The translations under genes were made by a program, and so were the position numbers. From Xenophilus arseniciresistens (GTDB lineage: Bacteria > Pseudomonadota > Gammaproteobacteria > Burkholderiales > Burkholderiaceae_C): 64,000 bases of DNA. Positions 35,250-42,967 of the stretch are shown here, in pieces. Where the stretch lies: positions 620,001 to 684,000 of the forward strand of contig NZ_JAQIPB010000002.1 of the NCBI RefSeq assembly GCF_028023875.1, in the 5' to 3' direction. How positions within the stretch are numbered: position 1 is the first letter of the stretch; each line of letters starts with the position of its first letter. Under the pieces are notes generated by a model. That model made no database searches. It was given only the letters and a program-made list of their open reading frames with translations, and was not told where the DNA came from.

Positions 35250-37370
35250 CTACTGCGCCACGCCGTCGAGCAACAGGCCCAGGGTGCTCAGCCGCGGCAG
35301 CAGCGCGCTGCGGTCAGCGCTGCGCAGCTGCTGCGGCACGGCCTCCAGCAGCGCCGCACAGCGGCCCAGCCCGGCCTCGCGCAGCACCGTAGCCTGCGCC
35401 TGCGCGCGCGCGGCCATGCCGCCGCCCTGGTGGCGCAGCCCCTGTCGCAGCCATTGGCCCAGCAGGGCCTGCGTGTCCTGCACCAGGCCGCTGCGGGCCG
35501 AACGGGGCGCGGGCCCGGCCTGCAGGGCCAGGGCCTGCGGCAGCGGTGGCTCCACCTGCAACACCACGGCGCGCTGCGTCGTCAGCAGGGCCAGCGGCGC
35601 CATCCGGGCCTGCCCGTCCTCGAGCCGCACGGTGCCGGCCACGGCGCGCAGCGCGCCCCACTCGCCCCCCAGCGCACGGGCCAGCGCGTCCACAGCGCCC
35701 GGCGCGGCAGCGCGGTGCGACAGGGCCAGCCACAGCGGCGGGTCCTGGGCCGCTTCATCGCCGCCGCAATGCAGCTGCCCATGCAGCACCTGCGCCGCCG
35801 CATCCCAATGGCTGCCCTGCACCTGAAGGCCCTCGTCGCAGGCCAGCACGTGCAGCGCGCCGGCCGAGCCCGCCGCCGCCCCGCTGGCAGCCTGGCGCGG
35901 CAGCACGAACTCGGGCAGCCTGGCCTGCAGCTGCGCAATCAGGCCACGCACCGAGGCCTGGCGCAGCGGCGCGCGCAGCTCGTCCCACGCACTGGGTGAC
36001 AGCGGCATCACGCCGGTCTGCCGCGCGCCGGCAGTGATCTCGATGCGGCCATTGGCGCGGCGCGAGGCGGTCTTGGTGAGGACCTGGCCGGCCGCCACCT
36101 GGCGCAGCGGAAAGCCGGCCACGCGTCGGCTCGCCAGCGTTGCCGGCGTGCCGCCCGCCGCGGCATCGGCCGTGCGCGGCCAGTTGCGCTCGAGCACCAT
36201 CACGGTCTGCGTGTCGGGGTCGGCCAGCAGCACGTCGGCGCCTTCGCCGTCGTCGTCGGACCACAGCACGGCGCCCAGCGACACCAGCCGCAGATGGTCC
36301 AGCGCCACCTCGCCCTTCACGCCCAGGCCCAGGATCTGGCTGCCGTGCAGCGGCGGCGGCGACGTGGATTCAGCCGGAGGTGATTCCACATGCGCGGCCG
36401 CCTGCAGCCGGGCCCACAGCTCGGCCGTCACGGCCAGCAGGCGGCGCGCGTCGAAGCGGCTGCTGCGCGCGTGCTGGGCCTGCAGCAGCATCCAGAGTTC
36501 GTCGATGCCGTCATCGACCCAGCGCCACCCCAGCGCCTGCACCTGCGCGCGCAGCGCCTCGACGCGCGCCGTCAGCGCCAGCAGGGCCTGGCCCGAGCCA
36601 TCGAGCCACAGCGCCAGCAGCAGCGCGTCGAGCTGGGCGCGCGCGGCCTGTGCCGGCTCGCCGGCCAGCCAGCGGGGCGCAGCGTCGTGCGCAGCGGCCT
36701 GGCCTTCGGCGCTGCGAGGCGCGAGGGCCACCATGCGCTCGCCGCCCCCCCCATCGGCACGCGGCAGCGCGCCGGCCTCGCGGAAGGCCCAGACGGCCAG
36801 CACCACGTGCGCGCAACCACTGCCCTGGCTGCAGTCGCAGCGCGCATGCACCAGCGAACTGCGCGAGAAGAAGCGAACGCTGCACATGGGCAGCCGCGCC
36901 ACGGGCGCGCCATCGGCGCCCTGCCCGGCCTGCACGGCGATCACGGGCCTTGCCGCAGCCAGGCGCAGCGCCTGCTCCAGTACCGAAGGCGCGAAGCTGG
37001 CCGCCAGCGCGGCATCGTCGAACTGCGCAGGGCTCCAGCCTGCGGGCGCGGCTGGTTCGGCGGGCGCGTCTTCGGCGGACGGCGGTGCAAAATCGCCGAC
37101 CTGCGCCTGATAGGCCAGCACCAGCATCACGCGGTGGCGACACATGCTGCTGGCCGGGCAACTGCAGGCCGCATCGCGCAGCGTGCGCCCCGGCGCCAGC
37201 CGCGTGAGCACGCCATCGTCGAAGTGCGCCGTCACCGTGCCGTCCGCGGCTTCTTCCAAACGCGGCAGCAGGCCTGCGGCCACATCCTTCTGCGCACGCT
37301 TGACGAAGCCTGCATTGGCCAGCGCCGTGAGCGCTTCGGGCGTCAGTTCGAGCAGGTCTTGGCGGGGCAT
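35250..37370 (-). CDS. yehQ: SWIM zinc-finger protein (YehQ-like)
   Basis: 706 aa. Two SWIM-type CxCxnCxH motifs are visible: Cys69-Cys71-Cys77-His79 (ACSCPASSMCRHR) and Cys178-Cys180-Cys186-His188 (RCDCSQGSGCAHV). The rest is an Ala/Leu-rich beta/alpha region with no other motif I recognise. SWIM domains bind zinc and contact DNA or protein. It is last in the five-gene MoxR-VWA locus, 14 bases after the VWA gene, matching the E. coli yehP-yehQ order. Function unknown. Confidence 0.8.
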   Translation of the reverse strand: MPRQDLLELTPEALTALANAGFVKRAQKDVAAGLLPRLEEAADGTVTAHFDDGVLTRLAPGRTLRDAACSCPASSMCRHRVMLVLAYQAQVGDFAPPSAEDAPAEPAAPAGWSPAQFDDAALAASFAPSVLEQALRLAAARPVIAVQAGQGADGAPVARLPMCSVRFFSRSSLVHARCDCSQGSGCAHVVLAVWAFREAGALPRADGGGGERMVALAPRSAEGQAAAHDAAPRWLAGEPAQAARAQLDALLLALWLDGSGQALLALTARVEALRAQVQALGWRWVDDGIDELWMLLQAQHARSSRFDARRLLAVTAELWARLQAAAHVESPPAESTSPPPLHGSQILGLGVKGEVALDHLRLVSLGAVLWSDDDGEGADVLLADPDTQTVMVLERNWPRTADAAAGGTPATLASRRVAGFPLRQVAAGQVLTKTASRRANGRIEITAGARQTGVMPLSPSAWDELRAPLRQASVRGLIAQLQARLPEFVLPRQAASGAAAGSAGALHVLACDEGLQVQGSHWDAAAQVLHGQLHCGGDEAAQDPPLWLALSHRAAAPGAVDALARALGGEWGALRAVAGTVRLEDGQARMAPLALLTTQRAVVLQVEPPLPQALALQAGPAPRSARSGLVQDTQALLGQWLRQGLRHQGGGMAARAQAQATVLREAGLGRCAALLEAVPQQLRSADRSALLPRLSTLGLLLDGVAQ

Positions 37371-37384
37371 CTTTTCTGGAACGC

Positions 37385-38509
37385 TCAGGCCTGAATCACA
37401 TCGGCCAGCCAGCCGGCCAGCTGGCCCGGGGTCATTGCGCCGATCTGCGCACCTTCGCGGACCAGGCGCGCCGCCATCTCGCGGTCGAAGGCCGGCTCGG
37501 CCCTGGAGTCGAGCGCGGCCAGGCCCAGCACCTTGGCGCCGGATTCCACCAGCGCCTTCACGCGCCGCACCAGCTCGCCTCCGCTGCCGCCTTCATAAAA
37601 GTCGCTGACCAGCACCACCACGCTGCGGCCCGGGTTGGCGACGAGCGACTGCGCATAGGCCACGGCCTTGGCGATGTCGGTGCCGCCGCCCAACTGCACC
37701 TTCATCAGCAGCTCGACGGGGTCGGACACGTCGGCCGTCAGGTCCACCACCGCCGTGTCGAAGGCCACGAGCCGCGTGCGCATGCCCGGCAACTGCCACA
37801 GGCAGGCCGCCATCACGGCGCTGTGGATCACCGAATCGACCATCGAGCCGCTCTGGTCGATCAGCAGGATGATGTCCCAGGGCTCCAGATGGCGCCGCGT
37901 GCGGCTGTTGAAGATGGGCGATTCCAGATACAGCCGCCTGCGCGCCGGGTCGTAGCGGTGCAGGTTGCTCGCGATGGTGCGCTTGAAGTCGAAGTTGCGC
38001 GCGATCTTCATGCGCGAGCGCCGGCGCCGGTCGCGCGTGCCGCTGAAGGCCTGCCGCACTTCGGTGGCCATCTTTTCCATGATGCGGCGCACCACCTCGG
38101 CCACCAGCTTGCGCGCCGCGGCCAGCACCTCGGGGTTCATCAAATGCTTGGTGTGCAGCACGGCGCGCAGCAGCGATTCCGAAGGCTCGATGCGCTCGAG
38201 CACCTCGAGGTTGGTCACCACCTCGTCGATGCCGAAGCGCTCCACCGCGTCCTGCTCCAGCCGCTCGATCACTTCCTTGGGAAAGAGTTCGTGGATGGTG
38301 TTGATCCAGTCCGGCGTGCTCAGCGCCGAAGGCCCCAGGCCCGCCCTGCGCTCGCCGCGCGCGGCGCGGTCGCCGTCGCGGCCATAGAGCCACTCCAGCG
38401 CCGCGTCGGCGGCCTGGCATTCGGCGCTCAGTGCCCCGCAGGCGGGCTCGGCCGGCTCGCCCAGCAGCAGGCGCCAGCGTTGCAGGGGGGAGGGAATGTC
38501 CAGCGCCAT
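37385..38509 (-). CDS. yehP: VWA-domain protein (YehP-like)
   Basis: 374 aa. A helical N-terminal half (to about 200) includes a basic RDRRRRSRMKIARN patch. The C-terminal von Willebrand A domain has an intact metal-binding MIDAS: Asp218-x-Ser220-x-Ser222 (LLIDQSGSM), Thr277 (GGGTDIAKA) and Asp303 (VLVSDFYEGG). VWA partners of MoxR ATPases present or remodel clients. The gene stands 161 bases after the inserted toxin gene and 14 bases before the SWIM gene. Confidence 0.85.
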   Translation of the reverse strand: MALDIPSPLQRWRLLLGEPAEPACGALSAECQAADAALEWLYGRDGDRAARGERRAGLGPSALSTPDWINTIHELFPKEVIERLEQDAVERFGIDEVVTNLEVLERIEPSESLLRAVLHTKHLMNPEVLAAARKLVAEVVRRIMEKMATEVRQAFSGTRDRRRRSRMKIARNFDFKRTIASNLHRYDPARRRLYLESPIFNSRTRRHLEPWDIILLIDQSGSMVDSVIHSAVMAACLWQLPGMRTRLVAFDTAVVDLTADVSDPVELLMKVQLGGGTDIAKAVAYAQSLVANPGRSVVVLVSDFYEGGSGGELVRRVKALVESGAKVLGLAALDSRAEPAFDREMAARLVREGAQIGAMTPGQLAGWLADVIQA

Positions 38510-38670
38510 GTGTTTCAGCCCCCCGCGCTGGCGCGGCCCCGCGGCCTGCCATGCGAAGGGGCAACTTCGAGCAAGATCAGGATCAGGCCCGGCCAGGTGG
38601 TGACAGTGCCGGACCGGGCGCTGAAGTCGAGGGAGCTGCGCATGCCTTGAAAAAAACGATGTGGCGCGGC

Positions 38671-39009
38671 TCAATGGCCCAGCAGCCTGCGCGCCAGCAC
38701 CGAGGCCATGTCGCGCCGGCCATCGACGATCAGGTAGATGACCACGCGCCGCTCCATGACGCGGTAGATCACGCGCCAGGGCTTGAAGTGGGTCTGGCGG
38801 TAGTCCCGGATGCCCAATGCAATCAACTCTTTCGGATAGCTGCCGCGTTCGGGGAATTGCGCCAGACGCTCCACGACGTCCATCAGTTGGTCGAGCACGC
38901 GGCCGGCGTTTTCTTCGCAGTCGAACTCGGCGATGTAGCTGTGGATGGATTCGAGATCCTGTTCGGCACCGGCCGTGAGCAGCACCTCGTGGCGGGCGGA
39001 GCCTGGCAT
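38671..39009 (-). CDS. RelE/ParE-family toxin
   Basis: 112 aa. The RelE/ParE fold is indicated by VLLTAGAEQDLESIHSYIAEFD, VERLAQFPERGSYPKEL and the C-terminal strands YRQTHFKPWRVIYRVMERRVVIYLIVDGRRDM. Whether it cuts ribosome-bound mRNA or poisons gyrase cannot be told. Its ATG overlaps the antitoxin TGA by one base (TGATG). The pair interrupts the yeh-like gene set between the DUF5682 and VWA genes. Confidence 0.9.
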   Translation of the reverse strand: MPGSARHEVLLTAGAEQDLESIHSYIAEFDCEENAGRVLDQLMDVVERLAQFPERGSYPKELIALGIRDYRQTHFKPWRVIYRVMERRVVIYLIVDGRRDMASVLARRLLGH

Positions 39010-39284
39010 CAGCCTTCGGAGCGCTTGGCGCGCAAGCGCTTGACCACATCAGCCACGGGCTTGACGCGGCCGGCCTCCACATCCTGCTGACCCAGCGCCA
39101 GCACTTTCAAGAGCGCCAGCGTCTGCTGCGTCTCTTCGTAGCTGGCAACGTCCTGCAGCACAGCCTTGGCTTCGCCGTTCTGCGTGATGACCAGAGGCTC
39201 ACGCGCCTCGGCGATCTGAGTCAACACCTCGGCAGCATTGGCCTTGAGGTAGCTGATGGGCTTGACTTGGGTGGAGTACTGCAT
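39009..39284 (-). CDS. Phd/YefM-family antitoxin
   Basis: 91 aa. MQYSTQVKPISYLKANAAEVLTQIAEAREPLVITQNGEAKAVL is the Phd/YefM DNA-binding half. The charged C-terminus (ADVVKRLRAKR) would wrap the toxin. It should repress its own promoter through the AGACTA-N4-TAGTCT palindrome 18 bases upstream. Its promoter region is much more AT-rich than the surroundings. Confidence 0.9.
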   Translation of the reverse strand: MQYSTQVKPISYLKANAAEVLTQIAEAREPLVITQNGEAKAVLQDVASYEETQQTLALLKVLALGQQDVEAGRVKPVADVVKRLRAKRSEG

Positions 39285-39301
39285 GGGGGAGAATCCTTGA
39301 G

Positions 39302-39317
39302 AGACTAAATATAGTCT
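39302..39317. promoter_or_regulatory. Palindromic operator/promoter of the toxin-antitoxin pair
   Basis: A perfect AGACTA-AATA-TAGTCT palindrome. On the minus strand it contains TATATT as a -10-like element, with TTGAAT upstream as a weak -35 at short spacing. It lies in the 46-base gap between the DUF5682 stop and the antitoxin ATG. Confidence 0.6.
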
Positions 39318-39330
39318 TTTTTCAGTCCAT

Positions 39331-41760
39331 TCAATGCGTTTTGAGTGAACCTGGATCTTCGGGCTCCAGCGCGATGCCCCAGGCCCGCAAGACCTCCAGC
39401 GCCGCCGTCTCTGCCGCATTCGCAGCCGCCCATTCTTCAGACGAAGTCTGGGCCGTGAACTGCTGGGTCAGGGCGCGTCGCGACAGCGTCGTGGCGTCGT
39501 GCAGCACCAGCACCTGATCGGCCAGCGCGCCGCGCTCCTGCGGCGGCAGCCAGGCAAAGGCGGCGCGCAGGCTGGGCAGGGCCTGCACGAAGTCGGCGTT
39601 GTCCAGCGCCTGCACGAGGCGGTCCATGCCCGCTGCAAAGGCGGGTTCGGATGAGAGGGTTTCGCGGGCGAGGGCCAGCAGGCCGGTGAGCGCATCGCCG
39701 AGCACGGGGGCGGGCATGGCCCGGAGCAGGTGCATGGCGTCTTCGATGCTGGGGGTGTGCGGGCCCCCAGCCCGGCCCGCCCCCAGCGGTGCAAGGAGTG
39801 AGGAGAGGCTCATCGAAGCACCCAAGGCCGCGCCGCGGCTGACCGGGGCTGCGCCCGGGTCAGCGGCCTTGCGTTGCCACACGGCCAGCGCGCGGGCGGG
39901 TTCGATGTTCAAGGGCGCATCGCCTGTGCCGTCGGCCAGCGCGGCCACGGTGTCGGCCACGATGCGGCGCAGCGCGATGTGGCCCTGCAGATGCTCGTCG
40001 ACGTCGGCGGGCGCGATGGCGGCCGCGGGCTCCAGCAGCCACAGCGCGCGGTCGAAGCCCGCCTCGATGACCACGCGCAGCACGGGCGCATCGGCCATGC
40101 CCAGCATCTGGCCATGGCGCAGCAAGGTGTGCAGCAGCCCCAGCGCGGGGGCCAAGGCTTCGAAGTGCGGCTCGCGCGCAATGGCCGATTGCAGCTCGCG
40201 CAGCAGCCGGTCGCTCAGTGCGGCCAGGCCGGCCCAGGCGGCCTGGTTCAGCCCTTCGGCCAGCGGCAAGATGCGGCCATTGGCGCGGCGCAAATCGTCT
40301 TCGAGCCTGGCACGCGCGGCATCGACCAAGGTGGCGCCCCAGGCACCGGCTTCGATCAAGGCTGCCTGCTGTTCAAAGGGCTCGCCCAGCTGCCAGACTT
40401 CGGTGCGCTCGCCGGAAAGCGCCTGCTTCGGCCCGCGGCTGCGCGTGATGCCCGGCAGGCCCAGGATGCGCAGGCGATGCAGCACGCGGCTCCTGGCGCG
40501 GTCGGTGTCCTGCAGCAGGTCCAGCTGCAGCGCCCCGCGCAGCGTGATGTCCATGGCTTCCAGCTCGGTGCGCACGGCCTGCACCAGCGGCGGCTGCGGC
40601 GTGCCGGGCGCCAGCTGGCCCACCACGTCGCCGGCCAGCACGTCCATGGCCTGCACCAGCACCGGGTCGGTGCCGGGACGCATGGGGCCGCGGTAGGTCC
40701 AGGGCAGCGGCGCATCGAGCGCGGTCTTCACCAGCGCGCCGGCCAGGCCGTCGAGCCAGTCGCAGCGCAAGGGCTGGGCATGGCCGCGCAGCCGCGCCAG
40801 GCCTTGCGCGCGCAGGTGCACGGCCATCAGGTCGGCGGTGGAAGCGGGCAGTTTTTTCTCGCGCAGGCGCTGCATCACGCGCGCCAGCGCCAGGGCCGCA
40901 GCGCCTTGGGCGCCATGCGCCCACACCCACTGGTAGTAGGCCGGCGAAGGCATGCCCGAGGCGTAGCCCGCGAAGGCGTCCAGGCGCTTGAAGGTGTAGG
41001 GCACGAGGTAGGAGCCAAAGCGCAGCGGCGCCTGCGCGGGTTGGTCCGGCGAGGACGATGAGGGCAACTGCGGCTGCGGCGTGTCCGGCAGCTCGCCGGG
41101 CAGGCCCTGCCACAGGCGCGCGAGTGCCGGCGCGTGGTAGCCGCCGCAGACCACCAGCACCGGCCCCCGGCGCTGCGCCATGGCCCAGGCGATCCAGCGC
41201 GCCATCATCTGCTCGCGCGCCTGATTGCCCAGCGAGCCCGGATCGCCGGCCGGGCGCAGGTGATCGAAGTAGGTGTCAAGACGCTGGTCCAGCGCCTCGC
41301 CCTCGGTGCCGTCCTCGAACAGGTGGTCCCACAGCGCGTCGCGGCCCTGCACCGACAGCGCCTCGGTCAGCGCCTCTTCGTAGGCCTCAGCGCGCCGTTC
41401 ATGCTCGGCGTCGGCCACGTCGGCGTAGCGGTTCTCCGTATGCGAGAAGGCTTCGTGCCAGGCCGGCAGGTCGATGAAGCGCAGTTGCGCGCCCACCTCG
41501 CGGCCCACGGCCAGTGCCTGCCATTCGGGCGAATGCTCGGCCAGCGGCGACCATGATCCGCGGTGCGTTTCGTCTGCACTGAGGTAGCTGTAGATCGCGA
41601 CCGGCAGACGGTGCGGCAAGGCCAGCTCGTCCAGGCGCGCATTGAAATCGGCGGGGCCCTCGATCAGCACGTAGGCCGGCCTGAGCGCACGGATGCGCTG
41701 GGCCACGCGCCGCGCGCAGGCCGGGCTGTGGTGGCGCACGCCGATGATGTGGGGCAGCAT
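39331..41760 (-). CDS. yehM: DUF5682 protein (YehM-like)
   Basis: 809 aa. The N-terminal third resembles the EreA/ChaN/TraB-type fold: GVRHHSPACARRV (His10-His11), VLIEGPADF (Glu34), FIDLP (Asp97) and VVCGGYHAPAL (His209). These are the conserved acidic/His positions expected of a metal-dependent hydrolase. The rest is a long helical Ala/Leu-rich region without recognised domains. Starts 15 bases after the MoxR ATPase gene. I infer an enzymatic or substrate-handling component of the MoxR-VWA machine; no activity is established. Confidence 0.82.
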   Translation of the reverse strand: MLPHIIGVRHHSPACARRVAQRIRALRPAYVLIEGPADFNARLDELALPHRLPVAIYSYLSADETHRGSWSPLAEHSPEWQALAVGREVGAQLRFIDLPAWHEAFSHTENRYADVADAEHERRAEAYEEALTEALSVQGRDALWDHLFEDGTEGEALDQRLDTYFDHLRPAGDPGSLGNQAREQMMARWIAWAMAQRRGPVLVVCGGYHAPALARLWQGLPGELPDTPQPQLPSSSSPDQPAQAPLRFGSYLVPYTFKRLDAFAGYASGMPSPAYYQWVWAHGAQGAAALALARVMQRLREKKLPASTADLMAVHLRAQGLARLRGHAQPLRCDWLDGLAGALVKTALDAPLPWTYRGPMRPGTDPVLVQAMDVLAGDVVGQLAPGTPQPPLVQAVRTELEAMDITLRGALQLDLLQDTDRARSRVLHRLRILGLPGITRSRGPKQALSGERTEVWQLGEPFEQQAALIEAGAWGATLVDAARARLEDDLRRANGRILPLAEGLNQAAWAGLAALSDRLLRELQSAIAREPHFEALAPALGLLHTLLRHGQMLGMADAPVLRVVIEAGFDRALWLLEPAAAIAPADVDEHLQGHIALRRIVADTVAALADGTGDAPLNIEPARALAVWQRKAADPGAAPVSRGAALGASMSLSSLLAPLGAGRAGGPHTPSIEDAMHLLRAMPAPVLGDALTGLLALARETLSSEPAFAAGMDRLVQALDNADFVQALPSLRAAFAWLPPQERGALADQVLVLHDATTLSRRALTQQFTAQTSSEEWAAANAAETAALEVLRAWGIALEPEDPGSLKTH

Positions 41761-41775
41761 CGGTCGGCTCCGGGT

Positions 41776-42912
41776 TCAGGGCAGCCGGTGGCGCGCTTCG
41801 TAGTAGGCGCGCCAGTGCGCGCCCTCGCGCTTGGCGGCCTTCTGCTCGAAGTAGCGGCGCAGCTTGGCGCGGTCGTCGGCGTTGTCCTTCACCACGGTGC
41901 CGGCAATGCAATCGACCAGGTCCTGCGGCGAGCCTTCGCGCTGCTCCAGGAACCAGGCGCGCACGCCCACGGCATGGGCCACGTTGACGGCCTCTGCGGT
42001 GGACATCACGGCCGTCAGGCGGTCCATCGCGCCATCGCTGCCCGCGGCGGCGCCCTTGTGCTCGGCCGCGCCGCGCAGGTCGCGGAAGGTGGTGACCAGC
42101 AGCTCCAGCACCGGCTGCGGCACGGTCCTGGGGATGCCGCTCTGGGCCAGCAGCCGGGCGGAAGACTCCTGCACCAGCGACAGCTCTCGCTCGAAGTCCA
42201 TGATGGGGAAGACGGTCTCGAAGTCGAAGCGGCGCTTGAGCGCGGCGCTCATCTCGTTGACGCCCCGGTCGCGCGTGTTGGCGGTGGCGATGATGTTGAA
42301 GCCCTCGCGGGCATAGAGCATGCCGTGCTCGCCGGCCAGCTCGGGGACGGCCATCACACGGTCGGACAGCATGCCCAGCAGGCAGTCCTGCACCTCCAGC
42401 GGCGCGCGCGTGATCTCCTCGAAGCGCACCACCTGGCCGGCGTGCATGCCCTGGTACAGCGGCGCGGGCACCAGCGCGCGCGGGCTCGGGCCTTCGTTGA
42501 TCAGCAGCGCGTAGTTCCAGCCGTACTTGATCTGGTCCTCGGTGATGGAGGCGCCACCCTGGATGGTGAGCGTGGAACTGCCGCTGATGGCGGCGGCCAG
42601 CAGCTCCGACAGCAGGGACTTGGCCGTGCCGGGCTCGCCCACCAGCATGAGGCCGCGGCCCGTGGCCAGGGTAACCAGCATGCGCTCGATGCTGGCCACT
42701 GGCGCGACGATCTTGGGCGCGATGCCCAGCGCCGCATCACCCAGGATGAAGCTGCGCGCCGCCTTCAGGCTCAGCTGCCAGCCCGGCGGGCGCGGGTTGG
42801 CGCCGTCCTGCGCCTTCAGTTGCGCGAGTTGCTGCGCATGCAGGATTTCGGCCGGTGGGCGCTGCAGCGCGGCGGCAGCCGCATCAGCACCGGGTTTGCG
42901 TGAAGACGCCAT
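41776..42912 (-). CDS. yehL: MoxR-type AAA+ ATPase (YehL-like)
   Basis: 378 aa. Walker A is GEPGTAKS (92-99). The Walker B segment reads VVRFEEITRA (161-170), with Glu-Glu instead of the normal Asp-Glu. Sensor 1 is in FNIIATANTRDRG, with arginine-finger region ALKRRFDFE. MoxR ATPases work as hexamers with VWA partners to remodel or mature target proteins. Positioned 55 bases after the giant WGR protein and 15 bases before the DUF5682 gene. Cytosolic. Confidence 0.9.
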   Translation of the reverse strand: MASSRKPGADAAAAALQRPPAEILHAQQLAQLKAQDGANPRPPGWQLSLKAARSFILGDAALGIAPKIVAPVASIERMLVTLATGRGLMLVGEPGTAKSLLSELLAAAISGSSTLTIQGGASITEDQIKYGWNYALLINEGPSPRALVPAPLYQGMHAGQVVRFEEITRAPLEVQDCLLGMLSDRVMAVPELAGEHGMLYAREGFNIIATANTRDRGVNEMSAALKRRFDFETVFPIMDFERELSLVQESSARLLAQSGIPRTVPQPVLELLVTTFRDLRGAAEHKGAAAGSDGAMDRLTAVMSTAEAVNVAHAVGVRAWFLEQREGSPQDLVDCIAGTVVKDNADDRAKLRRYFEQKAAKREGAHWRAYYEARHRLP

Positions 42913-42967
42913 GGGCGGGTTCTTCCTTCGAATCAGTTGGGCTTTTTCTGGAGAGGCGGCTCGCGCC

